In this document: positions 55,919 through 63,198 of the stretch, piece after piece
Position numbering within the stretch: position 1 is the stretch's first letter
Layout: each line of letters starts with the position of its first letter
Assembly (NCBI RefSeq): GCF_007990505.1
Contig: NZ_AP019822.1
Coordinates: 1,831,568 to 1,895,567, forward strand
From: Pseudoleptotrichia goodfellowii
GTDB lineage: Bacteria; Fusobacteriota; Fusobacteriia; Fusobacteriales; Leptotrichiaceae
Length of the DNA stretch: 64,000 bases
Direction: 5' to 3'
Notes under the pieces: model-generated
Seen by the model: only the letters and a program-made list of their open reading frames with translations
Told to the model about the DNA's origin: nothing
The model's database searches: none
Made by a program: the position numbers and the translations under genes

Positions 55919-57901
55919 CTATTTTTTCTTATTTACAGTTAAATATTTTATTTTCTGTTGAGTATATGAATAAAATAATATTAACACGTCCAACCAATCC
56001 GTTTTATCAATTTCTTCCTCTATCAATTCTTTAAATTTATCAAAATTAAAGTTTAATTTATAATCTATTTTATTTGTATTTTCTTTATTTCCAAGCTTTT
56101 TGTTATCTTTTCTCTCTCTATTTTCATTATTTTTGATAGTATTATTTATATTTTCAAATACTGTTTTTACTTTATTGAGTTTTTTACTTTTCTCTTTCTC
56201 AGTTTCAATAATATTTTTTATCCTATAGAAAAAGGAAGTTTGAAAAGGAGCTTTTTTATAAACCCACATATTTTTTATTTTCGTTTTACCATTTTTATCC
56301 TTAATTTCTTTTGTTATTTTAGAGTTTTTTATAAATAACTTCAATATCGTACTTTCTCTTTTTTCTATTTCATTGTCATATAAATAACTTACTGGTTTAT
56401 TAAATAAATCAGATTTTATTTTTAGCATAATTTTCTCATTTATATATTTTTGAATCTTTTCTTTATCTATTTCTTTCTTTTCGGAATATCTCTCATCTGT
56501 AAGTAACATAAAAAGTCGAAGTTTAGGAATAAGTTTACTTTTTATTTTTTCAAGCTTTAATTTTCTTGGAGATTTTTCTTTGGACTTATCTTCTTTTTCT
56601 AAAACTTGACTTAAAAGATAATATTTTAAAGCAAGTTCATTTTTACCTTTTCTTCCTATAATATTTTCAGGTAATAATCTATATAATAATACTCTTATTT
56701 GAGCCTTTTCATCTTTTTCTCGTTCTATACTTTGTAAAAGATTATGGAAATAGCTGTTTGAAATTTTAAGGTATTCTAATCTTTCAACATCTTCCTTAAA
56801 TTTACTAAAGCCGTCTGTTTCTCCTTCGCCTTTATTCCCATCATAGTAAAATAAATTAACTCCTGCAACAGATACACCCAGAATAGCTTTATCCTTTTTT
56901 TTCTCACTTTTCATTATTTTTTTCATTTTAGATAACTCTTCTTCTACACTTTTTCTATAATATCTTACCGGCTGATGATTATCCACAAAAGTTACTCCTA
57001 TCGAAAGTGTCAGATTTATTTCTTTTCCTATTTCCTCGATTTCTAATCTCTCTCTTAATTCTTTAATTAAAACTTTTAATAAGATTATCGAATTTAAAAG
57101 ACTTCCTATTTGTACTGCAAAAAATATGTCATCACCCTCTATATAAAACGGTAAAATCTTATTCTCAAGATTAAATTGATTTAAATATTCAGAAAACTTT
57201 TTTAATTTTATGGTTTCTTCTAATATTTTACTTAATCTGTCATACTTATTATAGGATTTTATCTCTTCAAATATTTTCCCCATATTATTCAAATCAGCTT
57301 TCACAACAGCTATCTTACCACGTGTATTTATCTTATCAGAAACTAAATCATCCAAGCTTTTTACAAAATGTTTATACTCTATTTTTTCTTCCCTTTCATT
57401 TGAATCACTTTCAATTTTATCTTCTTCATTTCCTTCCTTAATTTTTCCTAACTCCAAAAAATTAAAAATTATATCCTGATTCTCTTCTATAATTTTACTT
57501 TTTACTTTTGGACATTTCAAACTCTCAATTGCTTTTTTTATATATTCTATATCATCATCAACTTTCTCCGCTTTAAAATGAGTATATTTCAAAAATATTT
57601 GTCCATCATATTTTCGATAAACCTCTTGAAAAATTTCTTTCTCTATTCTTTTCAAAACATCTTCTTCTATATCTTTTTTAAATATATATTTTCCTGAAAC
57701 TTCTAAAATATAATCTTCCTTATTAATCTCAAATTTTTTACTTACTACTTCTAATATATCATCTGCTATTGTTTTTGAAGCGGAACAAATTGACGATAAA
57801 GTTTTCTCATCATTAAGTCCTTGAGAAGTCATATCATCTATTCTTTGATAAATATATTTTTGTATTTTTTCTACAGAAATAGCTATTAATTTTGAATTCA
57901 T
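55919..57901 (-). CDS. cas10: Cas10 large subunit, HD-less, EGDD palm motif
   Basis: This 660-residue protein begins directly with the first palm domain (KLIAISVEKIQKYIY, residues 4-18), so the usual N-terminal HD nuclease is missing. The second palm carries KADLNNMGK (201-209) and YIEGDDIFF (253-261), where the common GGDD is EGDD with both Asp retained (257, 258). The four-Cys zinc site is also absent; only Cys39 and Cys130 occur. The C-terminal half (about 395-660) is Lys-rich and helical, like domain D4. Retained DD leaves cyclic-oligoadenylate synthesis possible; DNA cutting by this subunit is not. It is shorter than typical Csm1. Confidence 0.87.
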   Translation of the reverse strand: MNSKLIAISVEKIQKYIYQRIDDMTSQGLNDEKTLSSICSASKTIADDILEVVSKKFEINKEDYILEVSGKYIFKKDIEEDVLKRIEKEIFQEVYRKYDGQIFLKYTHFKAEKVDDDIEYIKKAIESLKCPKVKSKIIEENQDIIFNFLELGKIKEGNEEDKIESDSNEREEKIEYKHFVKSLDDLVSDKINTRGKIAVVKADLNNMGKIFEEIKSYNKYDRLSKILEETIKLKKFSEYLNQFNLENKILPFYIEGDDIFFAVQIGSLLNSIILLKVLIKELRERLEIEEIGKEINLTLSIGVTFVDNHQPVRYYRKSVEEELSKMKKIMKSEKKKDKAILGVSVAGVNLFYYDGNKGEGETDGFSKFKEDVERLEYLKISNSYFHNLLQSIEREKDEKAQIRVLLYRLLPENIIGRKGKNELALKYYLLSQVLEKEDKSKEKSPRKLKLEKIKSKLIPKLRLFMLLTDERYSEKKEIDKEKIQKYINEKIMLKIKSDLFNKPVSYLYDNEIEKRESTILKLFIKNSKITKEIKDKNGKTKIKNMWVYKKAPFQTSFFYRIKNIIETEKEKSKKLNKVKTVFENINNTIKNNENRERKDNKKLGNKENTNKIDYKLNFNFDKFKELIEEEIDKTDWLDVLILFYSYTQQKIKYLTVNKKK

Positions 57902-57910
57902 ATTATTCTC

Positions 57911-58786
57911 CTATTTTTCATTATATGTATTAAAAAGTTTAACATAGGACCTATGTGGAAAAAACATAGGATTATTTAATAACATCAGCAATTGGTTGAA
58001 TTGGAAAATGAAAGAAAGCAGCGGAATACTTTTTTCTTGTTCATTACGTATTTCATAATCTTTTTTTAAATCTTTATCTTTTAAATTTTCAGGAAATTTT
58101 AGAATTTTTCTTTCATTTTCTTCATCTTTTTTATGGTTTATTTTCTCATACCAATTTTCTAAACTATAATTATTAAAAATTATATTCATTTCTTGTTTCT
58201 CGGTTTTTTCACTTTTAATGGCTTCAATTATAATGTCCATATCTTTTAATTTTTCAATTCTTTCTTTTCTCATTTTACTCTTAGGTGTATGACAAAAAAT
58301 TTTAATCGGTGCAGTCGCGGTTTGTGCAAGCTCTCTATCATCGAACATGGGATTATATACACCACTTACAATTCTAGCTATTGAATCATTTGAAGTACTT
58401 AAATTATCTATTTTATCTATCCATTCTCTTATTTTATCATTTTTAAAATTAGTGCTTTTACATTCTATCACAGCCGCAACAGCTTCAATAGGTATAAATT
58501 TTATTTGACCATATTTAAATACATATGGTGTATACTGTTCATCAAATATAGCCAAATCAACTTCATTAGAAAAACTTCCTTCAGAATCCATTATAAAAAC
58601 CGAACGCTCCACTTTAAACTTTTTAGGAACTATTCTTTCAAAAAAGGACTTCCAAATTTCTTCTCTGAATCCTCCAATTGTAGTTGAATGTTCTATTTGA
58701 AAGTTCAATTGGTTTATTAATTCTTTTTCATACATTACATAATTTTTAATAATATTTTCTATATTTTTCTTATTGTCATCTATCAT
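57911..58786 (-). CDS. DUF6602-like PD-(D/E)XK nuclease, first gene of the type III operon
   Basis: This 291-residue protein has an N-terminal domain that reads TTIGGFREEIW (36-45), FSNEVDLAIFDEQ (72-84) and IEAVAAVIECKS (100-111). The acidic residues Glu42/43, Asp77 and Glu108-x-Lys110 fit a PD-(D/E)XK nuclease core of the DUF6602 type. The C-terminal part (about 170-291) is helical and ends in RSYVKLFNTYNE. It has its own promoter and an AAGGAG site and precedes cas10 by 9 bases, so it is co-expressed with the effector complex. It is a candidate stand-in for the missing HD nuclease or a signal-activated effector. Function is inferred. Confidence 0.75.
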   Translation of the reverse strand: MIDDNKKNIENIIKNYVMYEKELINQLNFQIEHSTTIGGFREEIWKSFFERIVPKKFKVERSVFIMDSEGSFSNEVDLAIFDEQYTPYVFKYGQIKFIPIEAVAAVIECKSTNFKNDKIREWIDKIDNLSTSNDSIARIVSGVYNPMFDDRELAQTATAPIKIFCHTPKSKMRKERIEKLKDMDIIIEAIKSEKTEKQEMNIIFNNYSLENWYEKINHKKDEENERKILKFPENLKDKDLKKDYEIRNEQEKSIPLLSFIFQFNQLLMLLNNPMFFPHRSYVKLFNTYNEK

Positions 58787-58817
58787 ATTTTTTCACTCCT
58801 TTTTATTTTTCAATTAA

Positions 58818-58845
58818 ATTATATCTCATTTTTATTAAAAATCAA
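58818..58845 (-). promoter_or_regulatory. Promoter of the type III cas operon
   Basis: On the minus strand, TTGATT (58845-58840) is followed by a 16-bp spacer and a perfect TATAAT (58823-58818), 31 bases before the nuclease ATG. The cas genes therefore do not depend on read-through from the array. Confidence 0.7.
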
Positions 58846-58905
58846 GTTTTTCATTAAAATTAATTACTACTCTCTGCCTCCTTGTTATTTTATATTTATC
58901 CAATT

Positions 58906-60587
58906 ATTTACATTACACAATGCTCTATTAAAAACTATTTAGTAGGGATACTTATTCATTCACTTTATAAATTTACATTACACAATGCTCTATTAAAAAC
59001 AACATTTTGAAGAAAATAAAATAAGAGTATTTTGCGATTTACATTACACAATGCTCTATTAAAAACCTACAGGCAAGTGGAGAACATTATATATTACTAT
59101 AGATTTACATTACACAATGCTCTATTAAAAACATATACTCAATCTTGGTTGAATAAATGGTTGATGGGCATTTACATTACACAATGCTCTATTAAAAACT
59201 CAAGGGATTGGGAAAAGTACCTTTTTAGCGAAGTTATTTACATTACACAATGCTCTATTAAAAACAACAGATATTTTAGCATACTCTATATGTTCAAATA
59301 TATTTACATTACACAATGCTCTATTAAAAACAACAGATATTTTAGCATACTCTATATGTTCAAATATATTTACATTACACAATGCTCTATTAAAAACATC
59401 CCAATTAATACGTACCGCTTTTATTCCTGAAATATTTACATTACACAATGCTCTATTAAAAACAGTAATCCTGTGGTGGAAGTATTTAATATTAATAAAG
59501 ATTTACATTACACAATGCTCTATTAAAAACTGTATTTGTGTATTCGCTTTTAGGCTCAAAGCCACTATTTACATTACACAATGCTCTATTAAAAACACAA
59601 TTTTTAGCAACTGGAAAAGTTGTTTTTGACACATTTACATTACACAATGCTCTATTAAAAACGAGGAAAAGGAAGACCTAAAGGAATAGAAAAGCCTGAT
59701 TTACATTACACAATGCTCTATTAAAAACCTATCACATATTTTTTACTGTGCATAAATCCTGCAGATTTACATTACACAATGCTCTATTAAAAACCTTGAA
59801 ATATGCAACCAAGGTAACAAGATATAAGAAATTTACATTACACAATGCTCTATTAAAAACACAAAGAGATAATCTCTTTTTCGCCTTTATTTTCTTATTT
59901 ACATTACACAATGCTCTATTAAAAACTATAGCCACTTCATTAAAAGCTATTTTTCTAAAAACATTTACATTACACAATGCTCTATTAAAAACAAAATAGT
60001 CAAAATCGATACTGTAATTTATTTTTGAATTTACATTACACAATGCTCTATTAAAAACTGAAATAAAAAGTAAAAAGAAACATACTAAATTGAATTTACA
60101 TTACACAATGCTCTATTAAAAACTAATTTCGCTCATAAAGACTTAAATTTTATTGTAATATTTACATTACACAATGCTCTATTAAAAACTTTCCAAACTT
60201 CTATTAATAGAATGGGAAATTACTGTATTTACATTACACAATGCTCTATTAAAAACGAAAGAGAAGTTATAAATCATTACCTTAGTTTGGATAATTTACA
60301 TTACACAATGCTCTATTAAAAACGAAAGAGAAGTTATAAATCATTACCTTAGTTTGGATAATTTACATTACACAATGCTCTATTAAAAACAAAGGATCTC
60401 CTTCAACTCCTGCACTTTTTTCAAATATTTACATTACACAATGCTCTATTAAAAACTGTTGTTGTTACTTTTATTTCTCTTTTAGTTACTTATTTACATT
60501 ACACAATGCTCTATTAAAAACACTCCAAAGTTGATATTGATGAATTAACTAACGAACATTTACATTACACAATGCTCTATTAAAAAC
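58906..60587 (-). CRISPR. CRISPR array: 26 identical 30-bp repeats, 25 spacers of 35-37 bp
   Basis: The repeat on the minus strand begins GTTTTTAATAGAGC and ends TAATGTAAAT; all 26 copies appear identical. The first is at 58906-58935 and the last at 60558-60587. Spacers are mostly 36 bp. Two adjacent pairs are exact duplicates: 59266-59301 with 59332-59367, and 60257-60293 with 60324-60360. The centre can form the hairpin CATT-GTGT-AATG, a possible processing site. Orientation is set by a promoter in the leader at 60612-60640 and by the downstream cas operon. No degenerate end repeat helps to confirm it. Confidence 0.97.
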
Positions 60588-60700
60588 CTTATTTAAACTT
60601 TTACACTAACTATAATAGCAGATTTCTTCAAATTTGTCGATAAAAATTTTTTGATACTTTTATTTTATTTTTTCTTAAAAACTTTTATTACGTAATCTAT
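60588..60700 (-). promoter_or_regulatory. CRISPR leader with promoter
   Basis: On the minus strand, TCGACA (60640-60635), a 17-bp spacer and TATTAT (60617-60612) form a promoter with 5 of 6 matches in each hexamer. Transcription would start near 60604, about 17 bases before the first repeat. The region is very A+T-rich, as leaders usually are. Confidence 0.65.
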
Positions 60701-60732
60701 CTTTTTCTTCTAAAAACAAGGCTTTTAGAATT

Positions 60733-60780
60733 TCTGTCGGTGTACAGTCTTTTTTCAATTATTCATAATCGACAGATTTT
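60733..60780. terminator. Inverted repeat between nuc and the CRISPR leader
   Basis: TCTGTCG (60733-60739) pairs with CGACAGA (60770-60776) over a 30-nt loop, with a T run on the plus strand only. It lies just past the nuclease stop. It uses the same GACAGA stem motif as the hairpin at 3256-3308. Its direction of action is uncertain. Confidence 0.4.
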
Positions 60781-60787
60781 TTTAACT

Positions 60788-61270
60788 TTATCTCTTTTTC
60801 CTCTTCCTAAACTCCCAAGGAGTAACATAGTCTTTTTTAGCAAACAGCCCTATTCTGCTTTTTTGAGCACTTTCCTGATACTGTTTCATTTTTAGGTTTT
60901 TCCTGTCATACTGTTCATACCACCAGGCATTTCCGGTTTTTACCATTTTTTCATTTATATTTTCATTATTGAGATAAACAACTCCGATTAGTCTTCCGTA
61001 TCTGTCTTTTTTCTTTCCTTCTATTTTCACATCTTTATTTTTTATAAAATTCATCAATGCCTGTTTACTTTCATATCCATAATCCTGTTTTAACTCAGGA
61101 GCATCTATTCCGAATAATCTTATTTTTATAAGTTTTCCCGTTATTTTTCCGTTTTCTGCTTTCTTCACAGCTATAGTATCTCCGTCGCTTATGCACAATA
61201 CTCTGTAGTTTTCCGAAAATATCGGTATACTAAGAAATAGCATAACTATTAATATCAATATTTTTTTCAT
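60788..61270 (-). CDS. Secreted thermonuclease (SNase family)
   Basis: This 160-residue protein has a signal peptide (MKKILILIVMLFLSIPIFS) and a staphylococcal-nuclease fold. SDGDTIAV, RLFGIDAPEL and KDRYGRLIGVVY carry the catalytic Asp, Arg and Glu/Arg residues, and the end is GLFAKKDYVTPWEFR. It is a calcium-dependent DNase/RNase acting outside the cytoplasm. It is encoded next to the CRISPR leader but transcribed alone; a link to CRISPR is not implied. Confidence 0.92.
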   Translation of the reverse strand: MKKILILIVMLFLSIPIFSENYRVLCISDGDTIAVKKAENGKITGKLIKIRLFGIDAPELKQDYGYESKQALMNFIKNKDVKIEGKKKDRYGRLIGVVYLNNENINEKMVKTGNAWWYEQYDRKNLKMKQYQESAQKSRIGLFAKKDYVTPWEFRKRKKR

Positions 61271-61377
61271 TGTTTTATCCCTCTATAATTTTAATATGTC
61301 GTTTTTATGTCAACTATATAAAAAGTGAAGTTTGCTTTGTAATCGTTTTCGATTATTTCAGCTTACTTCACCATTCA

Positions 61378-62514
61378 CTATTTTTCCAAAGCATTCTTAA
61401 AATCTTCTATCAAATCGTCAATATGCTCTATCCCCACTGCCACTCTTATTAAAGACTTCGTAATTCCTCTTGCATTTTTCTCATCTTCGGGCATCTCAGC
61501 ATGAGTTATTGTATGAGGATGCGTTACCAGAGTTTCCACTCCTCCCAAACTCGCAGCCGATAAAGCTACTTTCAAATTATCAAAGAAAGGTTTTACTTTA
61601 TTTTCATCTTTCAATACAAATGAAAATACGGCTCCTCCTCCTGCTGCCTGACTTTCATGTATTTTTTTACCTTTATTATTCTCTTCTGTAGGAAAATAAA
61701 CTTTTTCCACTGCTTTATGATTTTTGAAAAATTCAATCAATTTTAAAGTATTCTTTTGAGCAGCTTCTATTCTCACTTTCAACGTTTTAAGACTTCTCAT
61801 TAAAAGCCAGCTGTCAAAAGGAGACAAAATGGCACCGATTGCTTTTTGAGCGAACCACACTTCTTCGGCTAATTCATCGCTATTAACTATGACCATTCCT
61901 GCAAGAATATCATGGTGCCCGCTTAAAAATTTCGTTGCACTGTGTACAACAATATCTATTCCCAAATCAAGCGGTCTTTGCAAATACGGAGTCATAAATG
62001 TATTATCGGCAATCGTAAGCAATTCATACTTTTTTGCAATTTCCACGACACCTTTTATATCCGTCACATCTAATAAAGGATTGGAGGGAGTCTCTATGAA
62101 TATAGCAACAGTATTATCTTTTACAGCTTTTTCTATATTCTGCAAATCGGTAGTGTCTACAAAAGTATATTCCAAATTGTACTTTCCGAAAATATCGGTC
62201 ATAATTCTGTATGTTCCGCCATAAATATCCGTTCCAAGTACAATGTGATCTCCTGCTTTAAATTTTGTAAATAACGATGTTATTGCTGCCATTCCCGATG
62301 AAAATGCAAAAGCATGTTTTCCGTTTTCCAATTTTGCCATAATTTTTTCCAATTCACTTCTTGTAGGATTGGAAACTCTGGCATATTCAAATTCCTGTTC
62401 TTCTCCAAAATTTTCTATCTGAGCAGTAGAAGCCATATTTATCGTACTTTTCCAACCACTGTGTTTTCCGTCATCTTTTCTTATACCGTGTATTGCTTTT
62501 GTTTCAAATTTCAT
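61378..62514 (-). CDS. Cys/Met trans-sulfuration PLP enzyme (cystathionine gamma-synthase/lyase family)
   Basis: This 378-residue PLP enzyme has ETKAIHG at its start, FSSGMAAI, ETPSNPLLDV, IADNTF (Asp170) and the PLP lysine Lys195 in VHSATKFLSGHHD, ending SLGGVETLVTHP and RVAVGIEHIDDLI. The family includes MetB, MetC and methionine gamma-lyase, which cannot be told apart here. GGAGG lies just before the ATG, and the gene follows the type III TA toxin by only 27 bases. Confidence 0.92.
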   Translation of the reverse strand: MKFETKAIHGIRKDDGKHSGWKSTINMASTAQIENFGEEQEFEYARVSNPTRSELEKIMAKLENGKHAFAFSSGMAAITSLFTKFKAGDHIVLGTDIYGGTYRIMTDIFGKYNLEYTFVDTTDLQNIEKAVKDNTVAIFIETPSNPLLDVTDIKGVVEIAKKYELLTIADNTFMTPYLQRPLDLGIDIVVHSATKFLSGHHDILAGMVIVNSDELAEEVWFAQKAIGAILSPFDSWLLMRSLKTLKVRIEAAQKNTLKLIEFFKNHKAVEKVYFPTEENNKGKKIHESQAAGGGAVFSFVLKDENKVKPFFDNLKVALSAASLGGVETLVTHPHTITHAEMPEDEKNARGITKSLIRVAVGIEHIDDLIEDFKNALEK

Positions 62515-62541
62515 CTTTGCCTCCGTTTCATCTATTTATTT

Positions 62542-62970
62542 TTATTTTTCTATCCCTAATTCTTTGTGAAAATATTGTAAACAAGATTTTTCAATCAAAC
62601 TTTTGTTTCTTTTAATTTCAGGTTTTTTCAAAGCTTTTTTGTATAATTTGATGTATTTTTGTAATTCGCTCACAATTTTTCTTTCTTTATTTTTAAGTAA
62701 TTTATATTCCTCATCATTAATAAATACTTTTTTGTTATCAATATACTTTCTGTCAGTTATTACTAAAACTTTCGATAAATCGAGTCCTTTATTATCAACC
62801 GTAGAGATTTTATACCGATGATTTATATTATGCCTGAGAGGTATTGCGAAAAGAAGATTATTATACTCAATAATATAAACAACAGTATAAGGTCTGTTTT
62901 TCTTTTTCTCCACTTCTTTATAATTTTCATATTTTTCATAAAAATTTTCTGTCAAAAACTTAAATTCCAT
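62542..62970 (-). CDS. ToxN/TenpN/CptN-family endoRNase toxin of a type III toxin-antitoxin system
   Basis: This toxin of 142 residues is read from the ATG at 62970 (GAGGGG 8 bases upstream). The frame is open to 63009, but the shorter start matches the family. It carries FKFLTENFYEKYENYKEVE, KKKNRPYTVVYIIEYNN, FAIPLRHNINHRYKIS, GLDLSKVLVITDRKYI, EYKLL and the C-terminal RKIVSELQKYIKLY, all features of ToxN/AbiQ-type toxins, which cut RNA and are held in check by an RNA pseudoknot. The RNA repeats and a hairpin lie directly upstream, completing the module. Such systems often act in phage defence. Confidence 0.88.
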   Translation of the reverse strand: MEFKFLTENFYEKYENYKEVEKKKNRPYTVVYIIEYNNLLFAIPLRHNINHRYKISTVDNKGLDLSKVLVITDRKYIDNKKVFINDEEYKLLKNKERKIVSELQKYIKLYKKALKKPEIKRNKSLIEKSCLQYFHKELGIEK

Positions 62971-62984
62971 AACCTTACCCCTCT

Positions 62985-63019
62985 TTTTCAAAAAAGCCCT
63001 ACTTTCCAAGCAGGACTTT
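62985..63019 (-). terminator. Attenuating hairpin between RNA antitoxin and toxin
   Basis: On the minus strand, AAGTCCTGCTT (63018-63008) pairs, with two G-U pairs, to AGTAGGGCTT (63003-62994), followed by TTTTTTG. A leaky terminator at this point is characteristic of type III TA loci and sets the antitoxin-to-toxin ratio. Confidence 0.8.
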
Positions 63020-63021
63020 AT

Positions 63022-63143
63022 ACTATCTTCTCAATAGGTAATTTTTTTTATTACCCTGTTCGCACACCTTAACGAACAGTTCTTCTCAACAGGTATTTCT
63101 TTTTATTACCCTGTTCACTACCCTATGAACAGATCTTCTAAGT
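63022..63143 (-). ncRNA. Type III TA RNA antitoxin with two tandem repeats
   Basis: Two repeats of 55 (63027-63081) and 53 bases (63082-63134), plus a 5' partial one (63135-63142), share CTGTTC..GAACAGGGTAATAAA and ACCTRTTGAGAAG. In each, CTGTTC(A/G) pairs with (T/C)GAACAG; the last pair is A:T in one repeat and G:C in the other, a compensatory change. GGTAAT/ATTACC gives a second stem. By analogy with ToxI/TenpI, each repeat would be cut out by the toxin and bind it. Confidence 0.8.
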
Positions 63144-63149
63144 ATGAAT

Positions 63150-63178
63150 ATTATACAATATATATTTCTAAAAATCAA
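63150..63178 (-). promoter_or_regulatory. Promoter of the type III TA operon
   Basis: On the minus strand, TTGATT (63178-63173), a 17-bp spacer and a perfect TATAAT (63155-63150). The start of transcription would be near 63143, at the edge of the antitoxin repeats. Confidence 0.75.
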
Positions 63179-63198
63179 TATCTTTCATATTATTTCTA

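Noticed and set aside
53444..58786. A Cas13-type (type VI) system, expected from the presumed genus.
   Set aside because: No large protein with paired HEPN RxxxxH motifs is present. The genes are clearly Cas10 and RAMP types.
58861..58905. A plus-strand leader at the low-coordinate end of the array.
   Set aside because: No convincing promoter hexamers are found there, while the opposite end has a good promoter reading into the array. The T run beside the hairpin at 60733-60780 on the plus strand is the only point in favour.
59032..60043. Open frames inside the CRISPR array with repeated TLHNALLKT or VFNRALCNVN peptides.
   Set aside because: They are translations of the 30-bp repeats and spacers with a periodic frame. 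There is no ribosome site, and the array explains them.
60788..61270. The thermonuclease as a CRISPR accessory gene.
   Set aside because: It has a secretion signal and its own unit across the leader. Secreted SNases are common, so proximity is not evidence.
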